Assembly: GCF_009733595.1 (NCBI RefSeq) | Contig: NZ_WOFH01000020.1 | Location: forward strand, 62,001-126,000 | Origin: Actinomadura litoris | Lineage (GTDB): Bacteria; Actinomycetota; Actinomycetes; Streptosporangiales; Streptosporangiaceae | Direction of reading: 5' to 3' | DNA length: 64,000 nucleotides | Shown here: positions 41,916 through 50,165 of the stretch, one piece after another | Layout: every line of letters begins with the position of its first letter | Position numbering within the stretch: position 1 is the first letter of the stretch | Notes under the pieces: model-generated | The model's database searches: none | The model's input: the letters and a program-made list of their open reading frames with translations, nothing else | Told to the model about the DNA's origin: nothing | Program-made: the position numbers and the translations under genes

Positions 41916-43252
41916 GCCCCCCGGGCTCGACCGCCGAGTACGACGAGGAGGCGCTGAAGGAGCTGATCGCCGGCGAGCTCGGCGCCGCCCGGAACCGCAG
42001 CTTCGGCCTGACCACCGACGCCCTCGCCGACGCCGACCTCACCGCGCAGGTCTCGCCGCTGATGTCGCCGTTCGTGTGGGACCTCGCCCACATCGGCAAC
42101 TACGAGGAGCTGTGGCTGCTGCGCGGGGCGGCCGGGATCGAGCCGATGCGCCCGGAGATCGACGGGCTGTACGACGCCTTCGAGCACCCGCGCGCGGAGC
42201 GCCCGTCCCTGCCGCTGCTGCCGCCGGACGAGGCGCGGTCCTACATCGCCACCGTCCGCGCCAAGGTGCTCGACTCGCTGTCGTCCGTCCGGTTCGACCC
42301 GGGGAACCCGCTCACGTCCGGCGGGTTCGTGTACGGGATGGTCGTCCAGCACGAGCACATGCACGACGAGACGATGCTGGCCACCCACCAGCTCCGCAAG
42401 GGCGCGCCCGCCCTGCTCGACCCGCCGCCCGAGCCCGTCGCGAGCCGTCCCTCCGGCGCGGACGAGGTGCTCATCGAGGCGGGCCCGTTCCAGATGGGCA
42501 CGTCCGACGACCCCTGGGCCTACGACAACGAGCGCCCGGTGCACCTGGTGGACGTCCCCGCGTACTACATCGACGTCGAGCCCGTGACCAACGCCGCCTA
42601 CACCGCGTTCATCGAGGCGGGCGGGTACGACGAGCCGCGCTGGTGGACCCCGGCGGGGTGGGAGTGGCGCAACTCGTCCGGGAAGCGGGCCCCCGCCTTC
42701 TGGACGCGCGAGGACGGCCGGTGGCTGCGGCGCCGGTTCGGGCGGACGGAGCCGGTGCCGCCGGGCGAGGCCGTCCAGCACGTGTGCTGGTACGAGGCGG
42801 ACGCCTACGCCCGCTGGGCGGGGAAGCGCCTGCCGACCGAGGCCGAGTGGGAGAAGGCCGCCCGCTGGGACCCCGCCGTCCAGCACTCGCGCCGCTACCC
42901 CTGGGGCGAGGTCTACGAGGAGGGCCGCGCGAACCTCGGGCAGCGCTCGCTGCGCCCGTCCGAGGCGGGGGACTACGCGTCCGGCGCGTCGGCCTACGGC
43001 GTGCGGAGGCTCATCGGCGACGTGTGGGAGTGGACGTCGTCGGACTTCCACGGCTACCCCGGCTTCCGCTCCTTCCCCTACAAGGAGTACTCCGAGGTGT
43101 TCTTCGGCCCCGAGTACAAGGTGCTGCGGGGCGGCTCGTGGGCGACGCACCCGCTCGCGGTCCGCGGATCGTTCCGCAACTGGGACTACCCGATCAGGCG
43201 CCAGATCTTCTCCGGGTTCCGCTGCGCGCGCTCGGCAGGGGAGGCCGCCTGA
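41903..43252 (+). CDS. egtB: Ergothioneine sulfoxide synthase EgtB
   Basis: A 449-residue non-haem iron enzyme that joins gamma-glutamylcysteine to the imidazole C2 of hercynine with O2. It has a DinB-like N-terminal domain supplying the iron triad: His63 in 'WDLAHIGNYEE' and His150/His154 in 'VQHEHMHDETM'. The formylglycine-generating-enzyme fold follows ('FQMGTSDDPWAYDNERPVHLVDVPAYYIDVEPVTNAAY', 'RLPTEAEWEKAARW', 'VLRGGSWATH'). ATG 41903 is favoured over 41912 because GGAGGA lies six bases before it. Confidence 0.95.
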   Translation: MAPMSPPGSTAEYDEEALKELIAGELGAARNRSFGLTTDALADADLTAQVSPLMSPFVWDLAHIGNYEELWLLRGAAGIEPMRPEIDGLYDAFEHPRAERPSLPLLPPDEARSYIATVRAKVLDSLSSVRFDPGNPLTSGGFVYGMVVQHEHMHDETMLATHQLRKGAPALLDPPPEPVASRPSGADEVLIEAGPFQMGTSDDPWAYDNERPVHLVDVPAYYIDVEPVTNAAYTAFIEAGGYDEPRWWTPAGWEWRNSSGKRAPAFWTREDGRWLRRRFGRTEPVPPGEAVQHVCWYEADAYARWAGKRLPTEAEWEKAARWDPAVQHSRRYPWGEVYEEGRANLGQRSLRPSEAGDYASGASAYGVRRLIGDVWEWTSSDFHGYPGFRSFPYKEYSEVFFGPEYKVLRGGSWATHPLAVRGSFRNWDYPIRRQIFSGFRCARSAGEAA

Positions 43253-43992
43253 TGTGCCGCCACCTCGGATACCTGGGTCCCGGCCGGACCCTGCACTCGC
43301 TCGTCTACGACGGCGAGCACTCGCTGGAGCACCAGGCGTACGCGCCGCGCATGACGCAGGGCAACCTGCTCAACGCCGACGGGTACGGCATCGGCTGGTA
43401 CGGGCCGGGCGACGCGGCGCCCGTCCGGTTCCGGCGCGCGCAGCCGATCTGGACCGACGCCTCCTTCCGCGAGATCGCCGGCGCCGTCCGCACGCCGTGC
43501 GCGGTCGCGGCGGTCCGGTCGGCGACCACCGGGTTCCCCGTGGACGAGTCGTGCGCCCAGCCGCTCCGCGCCGGGACCCGGCTGTTCAGCCACAACGGCA
43601 AGATCGAGGGCTACGCGGGGGTGGAGGGCAAGCTCCGCGAGCTGGCGGGGGACATCGCGGAGGTCCCCGACGCCCGCGCGCCGCTCGACTCCGCGCCGCT
43701 GTTCGCGCTGGCCGCGCGGCTGTGGCGGGAGGGCGCGCCGCTCGGCGCGGGCCTCGCCGGCGCCGTCGAGGCCGTCGCCGCGCTCGCCCACGGCCGCTAC
43801 AACCTGCTCGCCTCGGACGGCACGTCCCTCGCCGCCACCACCTGGGGCGACTCGCTGTTCGTCCGCGAGGGGGAGGAGGAGATCCAGCTCGCCTCCGAGC
43901 CGCTGGACGGCGATCCCGCCTGGCGGCCCGTCCCCGACCGGTCGCTCGTCACCGCCGGGCTCGCGTCCGGCGTCCGCGTCGACCCGCTCTGA
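43252..43992 (+). CDS. egtC: Ergothioneine amidohydrolase EgtC
   Basis: A class II glutamine amidotransferase-fold enzyme (246 aa) that removes glutamate from gamma-glutamyl-hercynylcysteine sulfoxide. The N-terminal nucleophile is Cys2 ('MCRHLGYLG'). Other family signatures are 'NADGYGIGWYG', 'AVAAVRSATTG' and 'LFSHNGKIEGY'. ATG 43252 overlaps the egtB stop (TGATG). An 80-bp gap with an AAGGAG SD separates it from egtD. Confidence 0.94.
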   Translation: MCRHLGYLGPGRTLHSLVYDGEHSLEHQAYAPRMTQGNLLNADGYGIGWYGPGDAAPVRFRRAQPIWTDASFREIAGAVRTPCAVAAVRSATTGFPVDESCAQPLRAGTRLFSHNGKIEGYAGVEGKLRELAGDIAEVPDARAPLDSAPLFALAARLWREGAPLGAGLAGAVEAVAALAHGRYNLLASDGTSLAATTWGDSLFVREGEEEIQLASEPLDGDPAWRPVPDRSLVTAGLASGVRVDPL

Positions 43993-44072
43993 TTCCCCGT
44001 TCCGACACGTTCAAGCCGTGCCGCTCCCAGCCCGGGCCAGCTCCGGGCCGGGTCCTTCCGAAGGAGAACCAC

Positions 44073-45029
44073 GTGGACAGGTTCCTGACCGCCGACGACC
44101 TCGCCAAGACGCTCCGCCTGGACGTCAGGGAGGGGCTCGCCGGCACCCCCAAGACACTGCCGTCCAAGTGGTTCTACGACGAGCGCGGCAGCGCGCTCTT
44201 CGAGGAGATCACGAAACTGGAGGAGTACTACCCGACCCGGCGCGAGCGGGAGATCCTGGTCACCCGCGCGCCCGACATCGCCGCCGCCACCGGCGCCCGC
44301 ACGCTGCTCGAACTCGGCGCGGGCTCCGGCGAGAAGACCCGCGTGCTGCTGGACGCGCTGAACGGCACGCTCCGCTCCTACGTCCCGGTGGACGTGAGCG
44401 GGGACTTCCTCGAAGAGGCCGCCGCCGGGATCGCGGCCGACCACCCGGACCTCACCGTCCACGCCGTCGTCGCCGACTACGAGCAGCACCTGCACCTGCT
44501 GCCCACCGGCGAGCGTCGGCTGGTCGCCTTCCTCGGCGGCACGATCGGCAACATGCCGCCCGCGACCCGCGTCGGCTTCCTCGGCGGCCTGCGCGCCACC
44601 ATGGGCGAGGGCGACTTCCTGCTGCTCGGCGCCGACCTCGTCAAGGACACCGGGCGCCTCGTCCGCGCCTACGACGACGCGGCGGGCGTGACCGCCGACT
44701 TCAACCGCAACGTCCTGCGCGTCATCAACCGCGAGCTCGGCGCCGACTTCGACCCGGACGCGTTCGAGCACGTCGCGCGCTGGGACGCGGCCGAGGAGTG
44801 GATCGAGATGCGGCTGCGCTCGACCCGCGACCAGGACGTCAGCGTCCCCGGCCTCGACCTCGCGGTGTCGTTCGCGGAGGGGGAGGAGATGCGCACCGAG
44901 ATCTCCTCGAAGTTCCGCCGCGAGCGCATGGAGGCCGAACTCGGCGCGGCCGGGCTGGAGACCGCCGCGTTCTGGACGGACGCGGCGGACGACTTCTGCC
45001 TGGTCCTCGCCCGCCCCGCGCTCGACTGA
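44073..45029 (+). CDS. egtD: Histidine N-alpha-trimethyltransferase EgtD
   Basis: Converts L-histidine to hercynine with three SAM. The 318-residue protein has 'LPSKWFYDERGSALFEEITKLEEYYPTRREREIL', SAM motif 'LLELGAGSGEKTRVLL', 'VDVSGDFL', 'FLGGTIGNMPP' and a C-terminal 'EMRTEISSKFRRERMEAEL', all diagnostic. GTG 44073 follows AAGGAG. It closes the egt operon; no EgtE-type C-S lyase gene follows. Confidence 0.95.
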   Translation: MDRFLTADDLAKTLRLDVREGLAGTPKTLPSKWFYDERGSALFEEITKLEEYYPTRREREILVTRAPDIAAATGARTLLELGAGSGEKTRVLLDALNGTLRSYVPVDVSGDFLEEAAAGIAADHPDLTVHAVVADYEQHLHLLPTGERRLVAFLGGTIGNMPPATRVGFLGGLRATMGEGDFLLLGADLVKDTGRLVRAYDDAAGVTADFNRNVLRVINRELGADFDPDAFEHVARWDAAEEWIEMRLRSTRDQDVSVPGLDLAVSFAEGEEMRTEISSKFRRERMEAELGAAGLETAAFWTDAADDFCLVLARPALD

Positions 45030-45050
45030 GCCTCCCGGGAGGAGACGGGA

Positions 45051-45797
45051 TCAGCCCTGGCCTCGTACGGGGTGCGCGAGGCCGAGGCGCTTGATGTCCT
45101 CGGCCAGGCGGGCCGCCACGTAGCGGTGGCCCGCCGGGTTCGGGTGCGTGCCGTCCTTGCGGATGTAGAGGGTGGCGTTGCCGGTGCCGTTCCGCCGGTT
45201 CCCGGTGATCCACTGCTCGGCGATCGGGTCGATGAACGGGATCTGGAGCCGCGCGGCGAGCGGCTTCAGCGCGTCGCGGATGTCGACCGCCTTCTGCGGC
45301 GGCGGCGCGCTGCCCCACAGCGGGCCCATCAGCACGACGCGGGTGCCCGGCCAGCGCTGGCGGGCGCGCTCCAGCACCGCGTTCGCCGCGGCCGCGACCT
45401 GCGCGGGCGGGAACCGCCAGTCGTTGTGCCCGCCGGACACGATGAGCAGGTCGGGCGCGGGCCGCCAGCCGAGCTGGCCCTCGAACAGGTTGAGGTAGGC
45501 GTCGCCGACCGCGCTGTGCGCGACGAAGCCGGTGCCCGCCCGGCCGCCGACGATGACCTGCCAGCCCAGCAGCCGCGCGGTCGCGGGCGCGTACGTCGTC
45601 TCGGGCAGCGCGCCCCGCTCGCCGACCGTGTAGCTGTCGCCGAGGAACATCACCACGGGCGGCGCCGGGCGCTTGGACGGCTCGTCCGCCGCGGCGGAGC
45701 GGTGCGCCGACCCCCCGCAGCCCGCCACCGACGGCAGGCCCAGGCCGAGGCACAGCGCGAGGATCGCCGCGCCGCGGCGGGCGCGGCGAGATGTCAT
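45051..45797 (-). CDS. SGNH/GDSL-family hydrolase lipoprotein
   Basis: A 248-residue exported hydrolase. The N-terminus has a lipoprotein signal with lipobox 'VAGC' near residue 27. SGNH blocks are 'MFLGDSYTVG' (Ser), 'GRAGTG' (Gly), 'VSGGHNDW' (Asn) and 'DGTHPNPAGH' (Asp-x-x-His). It probably removes acyl groups from an extracellular carbohydrate or lipid. ATG 45797 is the first Met before the signal peptide. It converges on egtD (21 bp) and diverges from an acyltransferase at 45986, a suggestive add/remove-acyl pairing. Confidence 0.87.
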   Translation of the reverse strand: MTSRRARRGAAILALCLGLGLPSVAGCGGSAHRSAAADEPSKRPAPPVVMFLGDSYTVGERGALPETTYAPATARLLGWQVIVGGRAGTGFVAHSAVGDAYLNLFEGQLGWRPAPDLLIVSGGHNDWRFPPAQVAAAANAVLERARQRWPGTRVVLMGPLWGSAPPPQKAVDIRDALKPLAARLQIPFIDPIAEQWITGNRRNGTGNATLYIRKDGTHPNPAGHRYVAARLAEDIKRLGLAHPVRGQG

Positions 45798-45985
45798 GGA
45801 GGACCACCAAATGTTCCGGGGAATCGCACCGCATCTTACTGATCCCCGCACCGCGGCCGGGCCGGTCCGCGCCGACTCGCCGTGGCGGCCGCCGATCGAG
45901 ACCTCATCGTTTCCTACACCCGCCGTTTACCGCGTCCTCACCCGCAGGCTCGTCCCCCGCAACCGGGCACCGAGAGGGTTCCGCG

Positions 45986-47107
45986 GTGACCCGGCGTGCG
46001 CGGCTGCGCGAACTCGACCTGCTCCGCTTCCTGGCGGCCATGGCGGTGGTGCTGTACCACTTCACCGGCTTCGGCGGCGACGGGGCGTGGCCGGAACCCG
46101 CGCGGGAGGTCTTCCCCGAGCTGGCGGGGGTCACCAGGTACGGCTACCTCGGCGTCGACCTGTTCTTCGTCATCAGCGGGTTCGTGATCCTGATGAGCGC
46201 GTGGGGGCGCGGCCCCGGCGAGTTCGGGATCTCGCGGCTGGTCAGGCTGATGCCCGCGTACTGGGCGAGCGTGCTGCTCGGCGCGGTCGTCTACGCGCTG
46301 TTCCGGGAGGGCAACGGCGTCCCCGGGCTGGTCGTCCCGAACATGACGATGCTCCAGGGCGGGCTCGGCATCCGCAACGTGGACGCCGTGTACTGGACGC
46401 TCTGGGTCGAGATGCACTTCTACGTCCTCGCCGCGATCCTCGCGGCCGTCGGCATCACCTACCGGTCGTGCCTGATCTTCATGGCGGCGTGGATGTTCGG
46501 CGGCGTCTTCGCGGACGAGGCGGGCAACGAGCTGCTCCAGATCATGCTGGTGCCGACGTGGAGCCCGTACTTCATCGCGGGCATGGCGCTGTTCATGATC
46601 CACCGGTTCGGGCCGACGCTGCTGCTGTGGGGCTATGTGGCGGTGTCGTGGCTGCTGGCGCTGCACTGGGGCACCTGGCGCGCCGGAACCGCCTTCAAGG
46701 GCGCCGACGACACGGTGGTCGGCGTGGTCGTGACCGCGATCTTCGCGGTGATGATCCTCGTCGCGACCGGGAGGCTCGGCCGGATCCGCTGGAGCGGCCT
46801 CACCCTGCTCGGCGCGCTCACCTACCCGCTGTACCTCGTCCACTCGCAGCTCGCGCTGCCGCTGCTGGACGCGGCCTACCCCGAGCTGAACCGGTGGGCG
46901 GCGCTCGCGGCCGTGACCGCGGCGTCGCTGGTGCTGGCCTACGCGGTGCACCGGCTGGTCGAGCGGCCCGGCGCGGCCTGGCTGCGGGCGAAGCTGCTCG
47001 CCTCGCTGGCGCCGATGCGCCCGGCGGCGGAGGCGGCGCCGGGAGGTGCCGGCGCGGCCGCCGTACCGGCGGCGCGTCCGGCCGACGCGGAGCTGATCCG
47101 GCACTGA
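45986..47107 (+). CDS. Acyltransferase 3 family membrane protein
   Basis: A 373-residue integral membrane O-acyltransferase of the OafA/NodX group with about ten hydrophobic segments. The first is 'LRELDLLRFLAAMAVVLYHFTGF', bearing the catalytic His. Others include 'YGYLGVDLFFVISGFVILMSA' and 'LTYPLYLVHSQLALPLL'. Members acetylate exported glycans or lipids. GTG 45986 follows GAGAGGG. The C-terminus is an Ala/Pro/Gly tail whose stop codon lies in the 11-bp tandem repeat. Confidence 0.88.
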   Translation: MTRRARLRELDLLRFLAAMAVVLYHFTGFGGDGAWPEPAREVFPELAGVTRYGYLGVDLFFVISGFVILMSAWGRGPGEFGISRLVRLMPAYWASVLLGAVVYALFREGNGVPGLVVPNMTMLQGGLGIRNVDAVYWTLWVEMHFYVLAAILAAVGITYRSCLIFMAAWMFGGVFADEAGNELLQIMLVPTWSPYFIAGMALFMIHRFGPTLLLWGYVAVSWLLALHWGTWRAGTAFKGADDTVVGVVVTAIFAVMILVATGRLGRIRWSGLTLLGALTYPLYLVHSQLALPLLDAAYPELNRWAALAAVTAASLVLAYAVHRLVERPGAAWLRAKLLASLAPMRPAAEAAPGGAGAAAVPAARPADAELIRH

Positions 47108-47127
47108 TCCGGCACTGATCCGGCACT
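47095..47127. repeat. Three tandem copies of an 11-bp repeat over a stop codon
   Basis: GATCCGGCACT occurs at 47095, 47106 and 47117, then a degenerate fourth copy. The acyltransferase stop TGA (47105-47107) spans the junction of the first two copies. Confidence 0.8.
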
Positions 47128-47272
47128 GATCTCGGCACCGGAAGAACGGCGCGGCGGTGGCCGGATCGGGACGCCGGGGCCGGTACCTGGGCGAACCCGG
47201 TAACACTTCCTCGATCATCATCGTTGATTCTGATGACCCGGGCTCTGCCGTCCCGGGGGTTTCGGGGCGAGG

Positions 47273-48181
47273 ATGGGACAGATGCGGTCGTTCAGCCGGC
47301 ACGGGTCGGAGATGGTCACGCCGTCGGCGGTCGACCCTTGTATGGACGACGACGGGGCGCGGCGGTTGCGCGAGTCCATGCGCCGCCACGACTGGAGGGC
47401 GGTGCGGGGCTTCTTCGCCGGGATCGAGGACCCCGACGACCGGTCGTTCTACATCGGCGTCTGCGCGGGCGCGCCCGGCGTCCAGGACTGGATCACCGAG
47501 TGGTGCCGGACGCAGCCGAAGGCGACGCTGCCGCTGACGATCCGCGCCGCGCACGCGCTCACCCGCGACGCCGCGGCGCTGGCCGAGGAGTGCCTGGCCG
47601 AGGTCGTCGCCCGCGACGAGAAGGACGCCCCCGCCCGGGCTCTACTCGTCGCCGCCGCGATCGCGGGGGATCTCGACGAGGCGGAGGCGAGGGAGCGGTT
47701 CGACGAGGCGGTCCGCGTCCACCCGGGGCACCTGCACGCGCACACCCGGATGCTCGCCTACCTCCAGGCGCGGGACGCCCACGACGACGCGCTCGCGTTC
47801 GCGCACGAGGCAGTGTCCACGGCGCCCAAGGGGAGCCCGCTGGGCGTCCTCGTCGCCGAGGCCCACATCGGGCGCTGGCGGTCGCTGCCGACGGCGCGGC
47901 GCGGCGCCTACATGTCGGGTGACGCCGTCCGCGCCGACCTGGTCGCCGCCGCCGGGGACTCGATCCGCAGCTCCGCCTACGAGGCCCGCCCCGGCTGGCC
48001 CGCGATCCACAACGCGTTCGCGTTCGCCTTCGTGATGGCGGGCGAGGTCCGCTGGGCCGCCAAGCAGTTCGAGGTGATCGGCGACCGCGTCACCGAGCGC
48101 CCCTGGGACGCCTACCGCGACGACCCCGTCGAGGCGTTCGCCGAGCTGCGCGAGTGGGCGCGCACCTGGATCGACACCTGA
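47273..48181 (+). CDS. Uncharacterised TPR-like protein
   Basis: A roughly 300-residue soluble helical protein ('RRLRESMRRHDWRAVRGFFAGIEDPDDRSFYIGV', 'LAEECLAEVVARDEKDAPARALLVAAAIAGDLDEAEARERFDEAVRVHPGHLHAHTRML'). The helical pairs look like tetratricopeptide repeats and resemble DUF4034-type proteins, though I cannot be certain of the family. ATG 47273, 47282 and 47342 are all possible starts, none with a clear SD. It shares a similar opening ('RRHDW') with the protein at 4160. Function unknown. Confidence 0.65.
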   Translation: MGQMRSFSRHGSEMVTPSAVDPCMDDDGARRLRESMRRHDWRAVRGFFAGIEDPDDRSFYIGVCAGAPGVQDWITEWCRTQPKATLPLTIRAAHALTRDAAALAEECLAEVVARDEKDAPARALLVAAAIAGDLDEAEARERFDEAVRVHPGHLHAHTRMLAYLQARDAHDDALAFAHEAVSTAPKGSPLGVLVAEAHIGRWRSLPTARRGAYMSGDAVRADLVAAAGDSIRSSAYEARPGWPAIHNAFAFAFVMAGEVRWAAKQFEVIGDRVTERPWDAYRDDPVEAFAELREWARTWIDT

Positions 48182-48262
48182 GGTGTGACGTTTTCGCGCG
48201 GGGGCGCGCTGAACGAGGTGAGGGTGGTCGACCGGTGTGAGCGGGCGCCGGACGGCCGCTCG

Positions 48263-48303
48263 CCTCCGGCGGGTCCGCCTCCCCCGGTCGGACCCGCCGG
48301 AGG
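48263..48303. terminator. 15-bp perfect stem-loop, likely terminator
   Basis: CCTCCGGCGGGTCCG (48263-48277) pairs fully with CGGACCCGCCGGAGG (48289-48303) across an 11-nt loop, about 80 bp after the TPR-like gene. There is no T-run. Confidence 0.6.
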
Positions 48304-48317
48304 ACTGTCTGATAAGA

Positions 48318-48427
48318 CCCGGCCCACGCCCCTCGCCTGGCGGCTGTGTTCATGAAGTCCCGGCCCACGCCCCTCGCCTGGCGGCTGTGCTCGTGAAGTC
48401 CCGGCCCACGCCCCTCGCCTGGCGGCT
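48318..48427. repeat. 41-bp tandem repeat, 2.7 copies
   Basis: Copies start at 48318, 48359 and 48400, exactly 41 bp apart. The first 28 bases (beginning CCCGGCCCACGCCCC) are identical in all three; the remaining 13 bases differ at two positions between copies one and two. Confidence 0.85.
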
Positions 48428-48475
48428 CGGGGCGTGACCGCGCCTTGGCGGACGCGGCATCGCTTCGCGATCTTC

Positions 48476-48511
48476 GCGGCGGGGCCTCGCCTCCGGCGTC
48501 GGCCCCGCCGC
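48476..48511. other. GC-rich 11-bp stem-loop
   Basis: GCGGCGGGGCC (48476-48486) and GGCCCCGCCGC (48501-48511) pair perfectly with a 14-nt loop. It sits at the 3' edge of the possible small gene 48512-48754 and could terminate it. Confidence 0.5.
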
Positions 48512-48754
48512 TCAGTTACGCGCCCGCGCGGTGGCCGAGGCCGCTTCGGAACCCGCCTGTTGGTTCCCGTGCCGGGTGACGCCGGAGGGCGGCTCTCCTA
48601 CCGGATGGAGTTTCCAACCCTTCGGGTAAGGCGGCATGTCCCGGCGCCGGAGCGCTCCGATCAGGGAGGCGGACCAGAGCTGTTCGCGCACCTTGATAGG
48701 GCCGCTGATATGGGCGCCGACGTGTGTTTCGTCACGTGCCGAAATGGCGGCCAC
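48512..48754 (-). CDS. Possible small orphan gene (80 aa)
   Basis: An 80-residue frame whose GTG at 48754 has GGAG nine bases upstream, with mostly G/C third positions and a stem-loop at its end. The middle reads 'KVREQLWSASLIGALRRRDMPPYPKGWKLHPVG'. There is no family I know. It could be a remnant of a larger gene. The support is base composition, the SD and the terminator-like stem only. Confidence 0.3.
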   Translation of the reverse strand: MAAISARDETHVGAHISGPIKVREQLWSASLIGALRRRDMPPYPKGWKLHPVGEPPSGVTRHGNQQAGSEAASATARARN

Positions 48755-48782
48755 CGTGGAATTCTCCTGCTCGCGGCCACCC

Positions 48783-48821
48783 TGAACCGCATCAGTTAAC
48801 CGTTTCAGTGAACCGATTCAG
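48783..48821. promoter_or_regulatory. Three contiguous 13-bp LacI-type operator repeats
   Basis: TGAACCGCATCAG (48783), TTAACCGTTTCAG (48796) and TGAACCGATTCAG (48809) follow each other with no gap. Each is a near-palindrome with a central CG (TGAAnCGnTTCA), the layout of LacI/GalR operators. They lie 60-98 bp upstream of the LacI-family gene. Confidence 0.65.
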
Positions 48822-48880
48822 CAGACCGGTCGCCAACTCCGGTCGCGGTTTTCGTCGGTGCGGGCATCTAGGGTTGAGGC

Positions 48881-49885
48881 GTGCCAGACAGGCGCAAGCG
48901 CGCGACCATACGCGAGGTGGCGCAGGCGACGGGGTTGTCGCCTGCGGCCGTGTCCTACGCGCTGCGGGGCATCCAGACGTCGGAGGAGACCCAGGAGCGG
49001 GTCCGCGCGGCGGCGGAGGCGCTCGGCTACGAGGCGCACCCGATCGCCCGCGCCCTGGCCAGCGGACGCACCGGCCAGGTTGGCCTGCTCTGCGGTTCCC
49101 TGGAGGATTACTGGCAGCAGTCCCTGGCGGTGGGCATCGGCCGGGCGCTGCTCGCCCGCGACCGCTACGCCCTCATCGTGGACGCGGGCGGCGACCCCGA
49201 GCGCGAGCTCGCCCTCGCCCGGCGGCTGCGCGACCAGCGGGTCGACGGGCTGATCGTGCAGCCGCTCGACCCGTCCGCCGCGCTCTGGCCGGAACTGGCC
49301 GACACGATCCCGGTGGTGTCCATCGGCGACGCGCTGCGCGGCGGCCGGGCGCAGGGCGAGGTCGTGTTCGACAACCGGCGCGGCGTCACGCTCGCGCTGG
49401 AGCACCTGCGCGACCTCGGCCACCAGCGGCTCACCGTGTTCACCTCGACGCTGGCGAGCACCCCCGACCGCCCGGCCGACGTCCACGTCGACGCCGAGGC
49501 CGAGCGGCTCGGCCTGCGCGTGGACGTCGTGGTCGTCCCGCAGTCGCTCGCCGAGGCCACCGACGTCGCCATCCGGGTGCTCGGCGGCCCGAACCGTCCT
49601 TCGGCGGTCTTCTGCTTCGCCGACTCGATCGCCTACGGCGTGTACGCGGCGACGCGCGAGCTGGGCCTGGACGTCCCCGGCGACGTCGCGGTCTGCGGCT
49701 ATGACAACCACCCGATGTCGGCGCTGCTGACGCCGCCGCTCACCAGCGTCGACTGGGACATCGAGGGAATCGTGCACGCCGCCGTCCGCCTGGTCGTCGA
49801 CGTCATCGACGGAAAGCCGCGCAAACGCCGCGTCGTCCGCGAACCGTCGCTGCGGGTGCGGGCCTCGACCGGCCGTGTCGATTAG
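48881..49885 (+). CDS. LacI-family transcriptional regulator
   Basis: A 334-residue LacI/GalR regulator. The HTH and hinge are 'ATIREVAQATGLSPAAVSYALRG' and 'RVRAAAEALGYEAHPIARALASGRTGQVGLL'. The periplasmic-binding-like sensor follows ('DGLIVQPLD', 'VVSIGDALRGG', 'FDNRRGVTLALEHLRDLGHQRLTVF', 'VCGYDNHPMSALLTPPLTSV'). GTG 48881 has no SD and lies six bases after a TAGGGT -10-like box, so it may be leaderless. No sugar operon is adjacent, so autoregulation through 48783-48821 is the clearest target. Confidence 0.9.
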   Translation: MPDRRKRATIREVAQATGLSPAAVSYALRGIQTSEETQERVRAAAEALGYEAHPIARALASGRTGQVGLLCGSLEDYWQQSLAVGIGRALLARDRYALIVDAGGDPERELALARRLRDQRVDGLIVQPLDPSAALWPELADTIPVVSIGDALRGGRAQGEVVFDNRRGVTLALEHLRDLGHQRLTVFTSTLASTPDRPADVHVDAEAERLGLRVDVVVVPQSLAEATDVAIRVLGGPNRPSAVFCFADSIAYGVYAATRELGLDVPGDVAVCGYDNHPMSALLTPPLTSVDWDIEGIVHAAVRLVVDVIDGKPRKRRVVREPSLRVRASTGRVD

Positions 49886-50165
49886 GTCACGTCGCGGCCC
49901 GTGCCGCGCCTTCGCGTGTCCGCGCTCTCGCGACCTCGCGGCGGTATGGCGATCGTCACTTCTTTATGCGCCCTTCCGCGTCCTTCCGTGTCGGCCGGGA
50001 GCGGGCGGGGATGAAGGGGTTGATAACGATTCGGCGGTGTTCCACGGTGCTACGCTACTTTCCCCTGATTTCCGGTAGATACGCTTAACATGCGTGGTTC
50101 CGGACATACCGGGGCACGGGGTCGACGGTACCCATTGGCTACGGTTGGGTAGAAGGCCGAAATCG

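Larger units (their letters stand above)
48182..48880. other. 699-bp repeat-rich intergenic region
   Basis: Lies between the TPR-like gene and the LacI gene. It holds two perfect stem-loops (48263-48303, 48476-48511), a three-copy 41-bp tandem repeat (48318-48427), a possible small minus-strand gene (48512-48754) and three 13-bp operator-like repeats (48783-48821), each listed separately. A -10-like TAGGGT at 48869 sits six bases before the lacI-type GTG. Confidence 0.7.

Noticed and set aside
48318-48427. Regular repeats that could suggest a CRISPR array
   Set aside because: The 13-bp 'spacers' are almost identical, the period is uniform and there are no cas genes; it is a plain tandem repeat.
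49886-50165. Possible riboswitch ahead of the osmoprotectant ABC operon
   Set aside because: No recognisable conserved core or terminator/antiterminator pair; only ordinary AT-richer promoter sequence.
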